Below are positions 24,426 through 32,039 of a stretch of DNA of 64,000 nt, piece by piece (positions within the stretch are counted from its first letter, which is position 1; each line of letters opens with the position of its first letter). This DNA is from HGM13233 sp964478515. Lineage in GTDB: Bacteria; Bacillota; Clostridia; Oscillospirales; Ruminococcaceae. Location of the stretch: the NCBI GenBank assembly GCA_964478515.1, contig CAYZIL010000008.1:1-64000 (forward strand), given 5' to 3'. The position numbers were made by a program, and so were the translations under genes. The notes under the pieces are model-generated. The model was not told where the DNA came from. It did not search any database and was given only the letters and a program-made list of their open reading frames with translations.

Positions 24426-25586
24426 TTACAGGGTCGCGAGAAAGTTTTCAATGCCGGCGACAGCCGCCGAGATGTGTTTTAGAGAATAGGCGTAGGAGAT
24501 GCGCACATAGCCCTCGCCGCACTCGCCGAAAGCCGTGCCGGGAACGAGCGCGACTTTTCCCTCGCGCATAAGTCTTTGGCAAAACTCGTCTGACGACAGG
24601 CCGAATTTCTTAATGCTGGGGAAAACATAGAAAGCGCCGCCCGGCTCAAAACATTCAAACCCCAGTCGCAGCAAATTGTCGACCAGATAGCGGCGACGGC
24701 GGTCGTACTCTTCGACCATTTCGGCAATATCGTCGTCGCCGTTGCGCATGGCCTCTACCGCAGCGTACTGGCTCTGCGTCGGCGCGCACATGACGGCTAA
24801 CTGGTGTATTTTCAGCATAACTTTTGCCAGCTCGCGCGGCGCCGCGACGTAACCCAGCCGCCAGCCCGTCATGGCGTAGCTTTTGGAAAAGCCGCTCGCC
24901 ACCACGGTGCGCTCGCGCATACCGTCCAGCGCGGCAATGGACACGTGCTTATTCCCGTAGCTGAGCTCGGCATAAATTTCGTCCGACAAAACGGCGATAT
25001 TCGTGCCGCGCAGTACGGCGGCAATGTCTTCCAGCTGTTCTTTTCTCATCACCGCGCCGGTGGGGTTGGCGGGGAACGGGAATACCAGCAGCTTGGTGCG
25101 CGGCGTTATCGCCGCGCGCAGTGCCGCGGGAGTGAGCACAAAAGCGTCTTTTTCGGTGTTTACGCTTACCGGCACGCCGCCCGCCAGTCGCACCAGCGGG
25201 TCATAACAGACAAAACAGGGTTCGGGGATTATTACTTCGTCGCCCGGCTCTATAAGCGCGCGCATGCAAAGGTCAACCGCCTCGCTGCCGCCGACAGTGA
25301 CGAGCACCTCGTCCTTAGGGTCGTAGCTGAGCGCAAAACGGCGCTTCAAATAGGCGCATATCTCCTCGCGCAGCGGCAAAATACCGCTGTTGGAGGTGTA
25401 GTAGGTCTTGCCGGTCTCCAGGCTCTCTATACCCGCTTCGCGAATGTGCCAGGGAGTGACAAAGTCGGGCTGTCCGACGGTAAGCGAAATTACGTCGGGC
25501 ATGTCGCCGAGCAGGTCGAAAAACTTTCGGATTCCGGACGGCTTTAGCTCGCTCGCCGTGCGGGAAAGCAGCTTGTCGTAATCCAT
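24426..25586 (-). CDS. PLP-dependent class I/II aminotransferase
   Basis: In this 386-residue fold-type I aminotransferase the N-terminal substrate arm has ISLTVGQPDFVTP. TVGGSEAVDLCMRALI forms the cofactor phosphate site. FPFPANPTGAVM holds the conserved Asn, LSDEIYAELSY the Asp and Tyr that contact PLP, and SGFSKSYAMTGWRLGY the Schiff-base Lys and phosphate-binding Arg. The C-terminal YVRISYAYS carries the carboxylate-binding Arg. The close match is to the aspartate/aromatic (MalY/PatA-like) group; substrate unproven. Its ATG overlaps the stop codon of the Lrp-type regulator as TGATG, so the two genes are translationally coupled and the regulator probably responds to the substrate. Confidence 0.92.
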   Translation of the reverse strand: MDYDKLLSRTASELKPSGIRKFFDLLGDMPDVISLTVGQPDFVTPWHIREAGIESLETGKTYYTSNSGILPLREEICAYLKRRFALSYDPKDEVLVTVGGSEAVDLCMRALIEPGDEVIIPEPCFVCYDPLVRLAGGVPVSVNTEKDAFVLTPAALRAAITPRTKLLVFPFPANPTGAVMRKEQLEDIAAVLRGTNIAVLSDEIYAELSYGNKHVSIAALDGMRERTVVASGFSKSYAMTGWRLGYVAAPRELAKVMLKIHQLAVMCAPTQSQYAAVEAMRNGDDDIAEMVEEYDRRRRYLVDNLLRLGFECFEPGGAFYVFPSIKKFGLSSDEFCQRLMREGKVALVPGTAFGECGEGYVRISYAYSLKHISAAVAGIENFLATL

Positions 25587-26062
25587 CAGAGAGTCTGCTC
25601 CCTTTCGTCGACTTCCGGCGCTTCGTAAATAACGCCCTTATCCTTGTATTTTTTCAGCATAAAGTGCGTTGCGGTAGACTGGATGTTGTCCATAGGCGCC
25701 AGTTTGCTGCTGACAAAAAAGGCCACGTCTTTCATGGTCTTGCCCTCAATGAGCACCGCCAAATCGTAGCTGCCGGACATCAAATAGACCGACTGCACCT
25801 CGGGATAGTTGTATATTTTTTCCGCGACCTTGTCAAAGCCGCGGTCGCGCTGCGGGGTAACCTTGAGCTCTATCCAGGCGCTGACGTATTCGCGGTCGGT
25901 CTTGTCCCAGTCTACCAGTGCCTTGTAGCCGACAATTACGCCGCGGCTCTCGTAGTCGCTGATATGTCTTGTTACTTCCTGTTCACTGCACCCGCACATA
26001 GAGGCTATGTCGGCGTCGCTGACGCGGCAGTCATTTTCCAGAATCTTCAGCAATTTGTCCAT
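25586..26062 (-). CDS. Lrp/AsnC-family transcriptional regulator
   Basis: Of the 158 residues, 1-55 are a helix-turn-helix (VSDADIASMCGCSEQEVTRHI) and the rest is the RAM/AsnC ligand-binding domain (YVSAWIELKVTPQ, VQSVYLMSGSYDLAVLIEG, FVSSKLAPMDNIQSTATHFML). Lrp-type proteins form octameric or dimeric assemblies that sense amino acids. ATG 26062 is chosen because GAGG lies 6 bases before it; a GTG four codons upstream is the only alternative. The one-base overlap with the aminotransferase gene makes local autoregulation likely. Confidence 0.93.
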   Translation of the reverse strand: MDKLLKILENDCRVSDADIASMCGCSEQEVTRHISDYESRGVIVGYKALVDWDKTDREYVSAWIELKVTPQRDRGFDKVAEKIYNYPEVQSVYLMSGSYDLAVLIEGKTMKDVAFFVSSKLAPMDNIQSTATHFMLKKYKDKGVIYEAPEVDEREQTL

Positions 26063-26129
26063 AAAGCGCCTCACTTAAATTTTGTCGTATTGCCATCAAT
26101 TATATATTATCGACACCGAGAAAACAACA

Positions 26130-27119
26130 TCAGTTCTCTGCCGCATAAAGTCCGCTGACGCTGTCGAGCAGCGCGGCATACCGCGCCGCCACAGCAGCCG
26201 GCGAAACTATGCGCACACCGGTTCCGAATTGCAGCAGCCAGCCGAAAAAGACGTCGCTCACCGCAATATCTGCAGCGACGGCAAAGCTCCCCTCGCCGCG
26301 CGGGCGCATCATAACGTCTTTGCCGAAGCGGTCAATTACCACATTGCGCAGCGAGTCGTCGAAAACCAGCTCTACCAAGACGCGCTCGCCGCCGAACATG
26401 GAAAACTGCGCTGCCGCATATTCGGAAACGTCTAAATCGACCGCTGCCGCCGCAGCGGGTTCGTCGGTAACGCTGACGTCGCTCATGCGGTCGACGCGGT
26501 AGTTGCGCACAGTCCCCGTCGCGTCGTCTATGCCCACCGCATAGTAATTGTCGTCGCGAAAAATCAGTCCGGCAAAGCTGACCGTGTATCTGCCGCCGTC
26601 GCGGCGAAACAGAGACTTGCCGTCGGCGCTATAGTCAAAATAGCGAAACTGCGCTTTTTGGGCGCTGTTTATTGCCGCGTGCAGGGCATCGGTATTGTAA
26701 TACACGCTCTCGTTCATCGTCTTGACGCGGTTGTCAACATGCACGCTGCGGCGCAGCTCCAGCGACTGTCGCTCGCTCGCGAGCGAGCCGAGCTTTTTCA
26801 GCAGCTCACGGCTCTTTTTCAGACTGATAAACCGGCTCGCACAAACTGCGTCGGCCAACATGCGCAGCTCGACGGGCTCGAACTCTCGCGACATCAGCCG
26901 GTACTCGCGGCCGACAAGCTCTATGTCCATACCGGCGGCCCGCAGCAATTCAATGTCGGCGTAAACCGACTTGCGCTCGGCATTTACGCCGCGGCTCGAA
27001 AGCGCCGCGAGCAGCTGTGCCATACTCATTCCCTGCTGTTCGTCGGTACCGGCGCGAAGTATTTGCGCTAAATAAACAAGCTTAGCTTTTGAGTTGGGGT
27101 TTTTCGCCACAGTTCGCAT
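26130..27119 (-). CDS. WYL-domain transcriptional regulator
   Basis: The 329-residue protein starts with a winged helix-turn-helix (KLVYLAQILRAGT; GVNAERKSVYADIELLRAAGM), followed by the WYL sensor domain (FRYFDYSADGKSLFRRDGGRYTVSFAGLIFRDDNYYAVGID, RVDRMSDVSV). It ends in a WCX-type C-terminal domain (VELVFDDSLRNVVIDRFGKDV). The canonical W-Y-L triad is replaced by FAGLIFRDDNYYAVG, a common variant. WYL proteins bind small ligands or nucleic acid, often single-stranded DNA or second messengers. It is transcribed alone, away from the spo genes. Confidence 0.88.
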   Translation of the reverse strand: MRTVAKNPNSKAKLVYLAQILRAGTDEQQGMSMAQLLAALSSRGVNAERKSVYADIELLRAAGMDIELVGREYRLMSREFEPVELRMLADAVCASRFISLKKSRELLKKLGSLASERQSLELRRSVHVDNRVKTMNESVYYNTDALHAAINSAQKAQFRYFDYSADGKSLFRRDGGRYTVSFAGLIFRDDNYYAVGIDDATGTVRNYRVDRMSDVSVTDEPAAAAAVDLDVSEYAAAQFSMFGGERVLVELVFDDSLRNVVIDRFGKDVMMRPRGEGSFAVAADIAVSDVFFGWLLQFGTGVRIVSPAAVAARYAALLDSVSGLYAAEN

Positions 27120-27177
27120 CCCCTGTCTTAATGTTTTTATAAATCATATCAGCGGCGACAAAAAAAAGCAACGTCCG

Positions 27178-27207
27178 GCATAATCGCGCTTGCGCGGCAA
27201 ACAATAG
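27178..27207 (+). promoter_or_regulatory. Possible sigma-G promoter of spoVAC-spoVAD
   Basis: GCATA (27178-27182), 18 bases, then ACAATAG (27201-27207). The -35-like element and spacing fit forespore sigma-G promoters; the -10-like element is a poor match. Confidence 0.35.
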
Positions 27208-27236
27208 GCGGGTAAACTCTCCGACTGGAGGAACCT

Positions 27237-27683
27237 ATGAAGGACAAAAACAGCGAATATAAGAAAATGTATGAGGCGGCGTCGCCGCCGTCGAAAAAAA
27301 TGCGCGACTTTACCTGGGCGTTCTGTGTCGGCGGCGCCATCTGCGCGCTGGGGCAGCTGTTTATAAACGTCTATGCCGCCGCCGGTCTCGGCGAAAAGCC
27401 CGCGGCAACGCTGGCGTCGGTAACGCTTATTGCCCTGTCGGCGCTGGCCACCGGCATAGGCGTGTACGACAAGCTGGCGCGGCGCGCCGGCGCCGGCACC
27501 CTAGTGCCGATAACCGGCTTTGCCAACGCCGTTGTCTCTCCGGCGCTGGAATTCAAATCTGAAGGTTACGTGCTCGGTACCGGCGCGAAGATGTTCATTA
27601 TCGCCGGTCCGGTTATTGTTTACGGCGTCGCCGCGTCAATAGTTGCCGGTGTAATAAACTGGCTTTTGGAGGCACTGGTATGA
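27237..27683 (+). CDS. spoVAC: Stage V sporulation protein AC
   Basis: SpoVAC is an inner-membrane component of the spore channel that moves dipicolinic acid in during sporulation and out at germination, and acts as a mechanosensitive channel in Bacillus. The 148-residue product has the family's opening SPPSKKMRDFTWAFCVGGAICALGQLF and four hydrophobic spans, with VLGTGAKMFIIAGPVIVYG near the end. Its stop overlaps the spoVAD start (ATGA). CTGGAGGAACCT precedes the ATG. Its presence is strong evidence that the host forms endospores. Confidence 0.96.
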   Translation: MKDKNSEYKKMYEAASPPSKKMRDFTWAFCVGGAICALGQLFINVYAAAGLGEKPAATLASVTLIALSALATGIGVYDKLARRAGAGTLVPITGFANAVVSPALEFKSEGYVLGTGAKMFIIAGPVIVYGVAASIVAGVINWLLEALV

Positions 27684-28672
27684 GAGAAGTTTTGGTTTTC
27701 AAAAACCGCCCCAGTATACTTGCCGCCGACGCGGTCGTTGGCAAAAAAGAGTCCGAGGGGCCGTTGGGACGCTATTTTGACCGGGTAGAGGCCGACACTA
27801 CGCTCGGAAAACCGACCTGGGAGCAGGCCGAGTCCGAATTGCAGCGCCGCGCTCTGCTCGCGGCACTGCAGGGCGCCGGGTGCGACGCGCAGCAGTTGGA
27901 CGTAGTTTTCGGCGGCGACTTGCAAGCGCAGTGCACCGCCTCCGGCTACACGGCGCGCGCCGTCGGCCGGCCATTTTACAACGTCTACGGCGCCTGCTCG
28001 ACAATGTCGCAGTCGCTGCTCGGCGCCGCCGCTTTTGTCGACGGCGGCTACGCCGAGACCGCCGGCGCGCTGACCAGCAGTCATTTTTGCGCCGCCGAGC
28101 GTCAGTTTCGGTTCCCGCTTGAATACGGCGGCCAGCGCACTCCCACGTCGCAGTGGACAGTTACCGCCGCCGGCTGCTGCATTGTGGGACGCAGCACGCC
28201 GGGGCGCCCCTATATCCATTTTGCCACCGTCGGGCGGGTAATTGACTACGGCGTCAACGACATCAACAACATGGGCGCGGCAATGGCTCCGGCGGCCGCC
28301 GACACGCTCACGCGTTACCTCGCCGCCACCGGCACGCGCACAGACGACTACGACACCGTCGTTACCGGCGACCTCGGCAACGTCGGCAGCGAGCTGCTGC
28401 GCCAGCTGCTTTCCCAGCGCGGCATAGAGCTGCGCAACCACCTTGACTGCGGGTGCATAATATACGACACGACCCGCAGCGACGTCGGCGCCGGCGGTTC
28501 GGGCTGCGGGTGTTCGGCGGCGGTATTGTGCAAGTGTCTGCTGCCGCAGCTGCTCGCCGGGCAAAGCCGCAATATTTTGTTTATGGCCACCGGCGCGCTG
28601 ATGAGCACGGCGCTATACCAGCAAGGCGAGACAATCCCCGCCGTCGCCCACCTGATTAACATCAGAATTTAG
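27680..28672 (+). CDS. spoVAD: Stage V sporulation protein AD
   Basis: SpoVAD binds dipicolinic acid and works with SpoVAC and SpoVAE. The 330-residue protein has a thiolase-like fold: NVYGACSTMSQSLLGAAAFV (the region equivalent to the thiolase nucleophile loop), AGALTSSHFCAAERQFRFPLEYG, and DYDTVVTGDLGNVGSELL near the C-terminus. It overlaps spoVAC by 4 bases. spoVAE, which normally follows, is absent: the next element is a T-box promoter whose -35 begins 4 bases after this stop codon. Confidence 0.95.
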   Translation: MREVLVFKNRPSILAADAVVGKKESEGPLGRYFDRVEADTTLGKPTWEQAESELQRRALLAALQGAGCDAQQLDVVFGGDLQAQCTASGYTARAVGRPFYNVYGACSTMSQSLLGAAAFVDGGYAETAGALTSSHFCAAERQFRFPLEYGGQRTPTSQWTVTAAGCCIVGRSTPGRPYIHFATVGRVIDYGVNDINNMGAAMAPAAADTLTRYLAATGTRTDDYDTVVTGDLGNVGSELLRQLLSQRGIELRNHLDCGCIIYDTTRSDVGAGGSGCGCSAAVLCKCLLPQLLAGQSRNILFMATGALMSTALYQQGETIPAVAHLINIRI

Positions 28673-28675
28673 CGC

Positions 28676-28704
28676 TTGACAGCAGCGCGGCGGGGATGTA
28701 TAAT
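28676..28704 (+). promoter_or_regulatory. Consensus sigma-A promoter of the T-box/trpB2 unit
   Basis: TTGACA (28676-28681), exactly 17 bases, TATAAT (28699-28704): a perfect consensus promoter placed immediately after spoVAD. Confidence 0.92.
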
Positions 28705-28710
28705 CTCTGT

Positions 28711-28990
28711 CAAACCGATGATTCAGAGTAGTAAGCACGAGCAATCGCTGTCAAAGAGAGCTGCCGGTGGTGGGAATGCAGCACAGCGCTTTGTGCCGAA
28801 TGGACTGATGAGGGCGGGCGGAAAGGCTGCGGCCGAGTATGCTCCGACGCTTTTCCCGCGTTACCGGGAAGGACGCATGATGGTGCGTCGCAGAGTGGGC
28901 GATTTATTCGTCAATTCGGGTGGTACCGCAGAAGCTTTTTAAGGCTTTTGTCCCGGAATATTTTCCGGGACGGGGGCCTTTTTTGTTACC
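28711..28990 (+). promoter_or_regulatory. T-box riboswitch, tryptophan specifier
   Basis: The leader has the standard order: an AGTA element near 28729, Stem I with the GGTGGGAATGCAG distal region, and a specifier loop on the 3' side reading GAATGGAC with codon TGG at 28801-28803. Next come the Stem III hairpin, the invariant antiterminator box GGGTGGTACCGC at 28918-28929 and a terminator at about 28941-28986. The TGG codon predicts that uncharged tRNA-Trp binds and lets transcription proceed into trpB2. The downstream gene agrees with that specificity. Confidence 0.93.
28941..28986 (+). terminator. T-box-controlled terminator
   Basis: Stem GTCCCGGAA/TTCCGGGAC with outer pairing AAGGC/GCCTT, followed by TTTTTTG. 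It competes with the antiterminator box just upstream. Confidence 0.88.
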
Positions 28991-29017
28991 TGTCGCGGAC
29001 AAAGAGAGGTATGAAAA

Positions 29018-30397
29018 ATGAAAGAAAGCAACATTCCTTACAAAATCTATCTCGACGAGAGCGAGCTGCCGCGCGCTTGGTACAACCTGCGCGCCGACAT
29101 GCCCAACAAGCCGGCGCCGCTGCTCGACCCTAGTGCCGGCAAGCCGGTAACGGTCGAGGCTCTTTCGCACATCTTTTGCCGTGAGCTGGCGCTGCAAGAG
29201 CTAAATGACACCGACCGTTTTATTGACATCCCCGGCGAAATTCGCGATTTCTACAAGATGTACCGGCCCGCGCCGCTGGTGCGCGCCTACTGTCTTGAAG
29301 AAAAGCTGCAGACTCCGGCCAAAATCTACTATAAGTTTGAGGGCAACAACACCTCCGGCAGCCACAAGCTCAATTCCGCCATCGCCCAGGCCTATTACGC
29401 CAAAGAACAGGGGCTGCGCGGCGTCACCACCGAGACCGGCGCCGGCCAGTGGGGCACGGCGCTGTCAATGGCCTGCGCCTACCTCGGTCTTGAGTGTCTG
29501 GTCTACATGGTAAAGTGCTCTTACGAGCAAAAGCCCTTCCGCCGCGAGGTTATGCGCACCTACGGTGCGAACGTCACACCCAGCCCCTCTGACACCACAG
29601 AAGTCGGCCGGCGCATTCTCGCCGAGCACCCTGGCACGACCGGCTCGCTGGGCTGCGCCATTTCCGAGGCTGTCGAGGCCGCCGTGAACAACGAGGGCTT
29701 TCGCTATGTACTTGGCAGCGTGCTAAACCAGGTTGTGCTGCACCAGTCGGTAATCGGCCTTGAGGCAAAAGCAGCACTCGACAAATACGGCGTGCGGCCA
29801 GACATAATTATCGGCTGCGCCGGCGGCGGCTCCAATCTCGGCGGACTTATTGCCCCGTTTGCCGGCGAAAAGCTGCGCGGCGAGAACGACTACCGCATAA
29901 TAGCCGTCGAACCCTCCTCGTGTCCCAGCTTCACTCGCGGCGTTTTCGCCTATGACTACTGCGACACCGGCCGCGTTTGCCCGCTGGCAAAAATGTACAC
30001 GCTCGGCAGCGGCTTTATCCCCTCGCCCGAACACTCCGGCGGCCTGCGCTACCACGGCATGAGCCCGATACTCTCGCAGCTGTACCACGACGGTGTTATG
30101 GAAGCGCGCAGTGTCGACCAGGTGTCCGTCTTCGCTGCCGCCGAAGAATTTGCCCGCGTCGAGGGCATTCTGCCCGCGCCCGAAAGCAGTCACGCCATCC
30201 GCGCCGCTATTGACGAGGCGCTGCACTGCAAAGAGACCGGCGAGAGCAAGACTATTCTTTTCGGCCTGACCGGTACCGGCTATTTCGACATGTACGCCTA
30301 TGAAAAATACAACAACGGCGAAATGAGCAGCACCGTGCCCAGCGACGAGCAGCTGCAGGCCTCCTTCGCTATGCTGCCGAAAGTCGGCAGCAACTGA
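29018..30397 (+). CDS. trpB2: TrpB2-type tryptophan synthase beta-like enzyme
   Basis: This PLP enzyme of 459 residues belongs to the longer TrpB2 branch, with an N-terminal extension before RPAPLVRAYCLEEKL. PLP Lys117 lies in NNTSGSHKLNSA, followed by TTETGAGQWGTALS (catalytic Glu region) and the phosphate loop CAGGGSNLGG. TrpB2 proteins condense indole with serine to tryptophan, often without a TrpA partner. No trpA or other trp gene is adjacent, so it may salvage indole. The Trp-type T-box upstream supports tryptophan supply as its job. Confidence 0.94.
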   Translation: MKESNIPYKIYLDESELPRAWYNLRADMPNKPAPLLDPSAGKPVTVEALSHIFCRELALQELNDTDRFIDIPGEIRDFYKMYRPAPLVRAYCLEEKLQTPAKIYYKFEGNNTSGSHKLNSAIAQAYYAKEQGLRGVTTETGAGQWGTALSMACAYLGLECLVYMVKCSYEQKPFRREVMRTYGANVTPSPSDTTEVGRRILAEHPGTTGSLGCAISEAVEAAVNNEGFRYVLGSVLNQVVLHQSVIGLEAKAALDKYGVRPDIIIGCAGGGSNLGGLIAPFAGEKLRGENDYRIIAVEPSSCPSFTRGVFAYDYCDTGRVCPLAKMYTLGSGFIPSPEHSGGLRYHGMSPILSQLYHDGVMEARSVDQVSVFAAAEEFARVEGILPAPESSHAIRAAIDEALHCKETGESKTILFGLTGTGYFDMYAYEKYNNGEMSSTVPSDEQLQASFAMLPKVGSN

Positions 30398-30541
30398 AAA
30401 TCGGCAAACGCGCGTTTTTTTGGCGCGGGCGGCGCCCGTCGAAGGCTGTGCTTTCGGCGGCCGCTTTTTTGCCGCCGTGCGCCGGCGGTAAGGCAACTGC
30501 GTAGACCACATTAAAAAAACGAACAAATTTTCACAAATCTC

Positions 30542-30589
30542 TTTACATTGAACGATTGTTTGTGTATAATGAACTCATAAACAATCGTT
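30542..30589 (+). promoter_or_regulatory. Promoter with two LexA-like boxes
   Basis: TTTACA (30542-30547), 17 bases, TATAAT (30565-30570). The 11-bp arms AACGATTGTTT (30551-30561) and AAACAATCGTT (30579-30589) form an inverted repeat around the -10. Read separately they are GAAC-GATT-GTTT and AAAC-AATC-GTTT, close to the Gram-positive LexA (DinR) box GAACNNNNGTTY. The lexA promoter in this window has AAAC-GTTT-GTTT. Confidence 0.7.
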
Positions 30590-30670
30590 TTGTAAGGATT
30601 ATTGCGGTCGCTGTCCGTTCAATGGGACAATGTTCCTGTTATGATGGAGACAGTAAAGGAGTGCGGTGAC

Positions 30671-30892
30671 ATGTTAAACAAAATCAGTGCGGCTATGGAC
30701 AAATTCGCGGCCCTTGTGTGCGGGCTGGACAGCGACTACGACTGGAACAGTGATTTTGGCGACGACGAGCTCGCTGTGAGTGAGCGCTGCCGCGCCCACA
30801 GTGAATTTGAAACCTTCTTCTTCGGCGACCTGCTCGCGAGTGCGCCGCGCGGTGAGCGCACCGTTATTGAGCGCCGCCAGTCGGCGGTCTGA
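30671..30892 (+). CDS. Small acidic protein behind LexA-like operator
   Basis: The 73-residue product starts at ATG 30671, with AAAGGAG 9 bases upstream. It begins MLNKISAAMDKFAALVCGLDSD, likely an amphipathic helix. An acidic centre follows (DYDWNSDFGDDELAVSE), then FETFFFGDLL and a basic C-terminus ending RRQSAV. No membrane span or known domain is visible. A nonpolar C-terminal dipeptide can act as a ClpXP tag, as in short-lived damage-induced inhibitors; that is speculation. It is monocistronic, with two LexA-like boxes at its promoter and a strong terminator, so an SOS-induced small protein is the best guess. Confidence 0.65.
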   Translation: MLNKISAAMDKFAALVCGLDSDYDWNSDFGDDELAVSERCRAHSEFETFFFGDLLASAPRGERTVIERRQSAV

Positions 30893-30905
30893 AAAACTGC
30901 TTTTC

Positions 30906-30935
30906 CGCCCGCTGAGTTTCAGCGGGCGTTTTTTT
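30906..30935 (+). terminator. Terminator of the small LexA-box gene
   Basis: Perfect 10-bp stem CGCCCGCTGA/TCAGCGGGCG with a 3-base loop and seven T residues. Confidence 0.9.
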
Positions 30936-31118
30936 GCCTTTTGCGGTGGCGCGTGGTTCATTTCGTCACCGGTACTTTTGCGCTCGCTCAGGCGCTTATT
31001 CGCCGCGCGGCGGCCGTTTTTTTTGAGTTATGTGCCGCGGCGAAAGCTTGCCGAAGCACAATAAAACACGGCGTCACCGCTTTAGGGCGGCGCCGCTGTG
31101 TCGTTTTGTAATGTCCAC

Positions 31119-32039
31119 TTATTTTATTTTCGCGTAGTCGGCGGCAACGCGCGCGGCGACGCGGGCGTTGTTGTAGGCCAGCTGCAAATTGCTGGCGAAA
31201 GAGACGCCCTCGGTCATGTCCTTAATGTGCGAGAGCAAGAACGGCGTCGTATCCTTACCGCGAATGCCCTGCTGCTTTGCCAGCGCCAACGCTTTGGTAA
31301 TGACCTTCTCCATTTCGCCGTAGTCGAGCGCGTATTCTTCCGGAATCGGGTTGCCGATTACCAGACCGCCCTTGAGACCGAGCTCCCATTTTGTCTTCAT
31401 TATTGCGGCTATCTGCTCGGTCGACGGCGCGTTGTAGTCGAGTTTGAAACCGCTGCTGCGGCAGTAGAAAGCGGGCAGATAATCGGTCTTGTATCCGATT
31501 ACGGGCACACCGTAGGTCTCGAGATACTCAAGCGTCAAGCCGAGGTCGAGCAGCGACTTCGCGCCGGCGCAAATTACCGCGACCGGAGTTTCGGCCAGCT
31601 CCTGCAAGTCGGCGCTGATGTCCATAGTCTCGGTGGCGCCGCGGTGCACGCCGCCAATGCCGCCGGTGGCAAACACGCGAATGCCGGCCATAGCGGCTAT
31701 CATCATCGTCGTCGCCACAGTCGTCGCGCCGGTGCGGCCGGTGGCGAGGTATACCGCCACGTCGCGGCGGCTGACCTTGCCGACGCCGTCCGCCTTGCAC
31801 ATCAGTTGCAGCTCGTCCGCCGTCAGGCCGACTTTCAGTTTGCCGCCGATAATGGCGGTGGTTGCCGGCACCGCGCCCTCGGCGCGGACAATTTTTTCGA
31901 CCTCTGCGGCAAATTCGGTGTTCTGCGGGTAGGGCATGCCGTGGCTGAGTATAGTGCTTTCCAGCGCCACTACCGGCGTGCCGGCGTCAAGCGCCTGCTT
32001 TACTACTGGGCTTATTTCGAGATACTTTTCGATTTTCAT
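31119..32039 (-). CDS. psuG: Pseudouridine-5'-phosphate glycosidase
   Basis: PsuG cleaves the C-C bond of pseudouridine 5'-phosphate to uracil and ribose 5-phosphate with a manganese ion. The 306 residues match throughout: VVALESTILSHGMPYPQN, GVGKVSRRDVAVYLA, FATGGIGGVHRGATETMDISADL (metal site), VICAGAKSLLDLGLTLEYLET and GNPIPEEYALD. Its ATG overlaps the psuK stop as TAATG. Together with psuK it forms a complete pseudouridine salvage or catabolic operon. Confidence 0.97.
   Translation of the reverse strand: MKIEKYLEISPVVKQALDAGTPVVALESTILSHGMPYPQNTEFAAEVEKIVRAEGAVPATTAIIGGKLKVGLTADELQLMCKADGVGKVSRRDVAVYLATGRTGATTVATTMMIAAMAGIRVFATGGIGGVHRGATETMDISADLQELAETPVAVICAGAKSLLDLGLTLEYLETYGVPVIGYKTDYLPAFYCRSSGFKLDYNAPSTEQIAAIMKTKWELGLKGGLVIGNPIPEEYALDYGEMEKVITKALALAKQQGIRGKDTTPFLLSHIKDMTEGVSFASNLQLAYNNARVAARVAADYAKIK

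Noticed and set aside
24236..24571. Plus-strand frame into the aminotransferase region
   Set aside because: Overlaps the aminotransferase terminator and 3' end in antisense and is Arg-rich low complexity.
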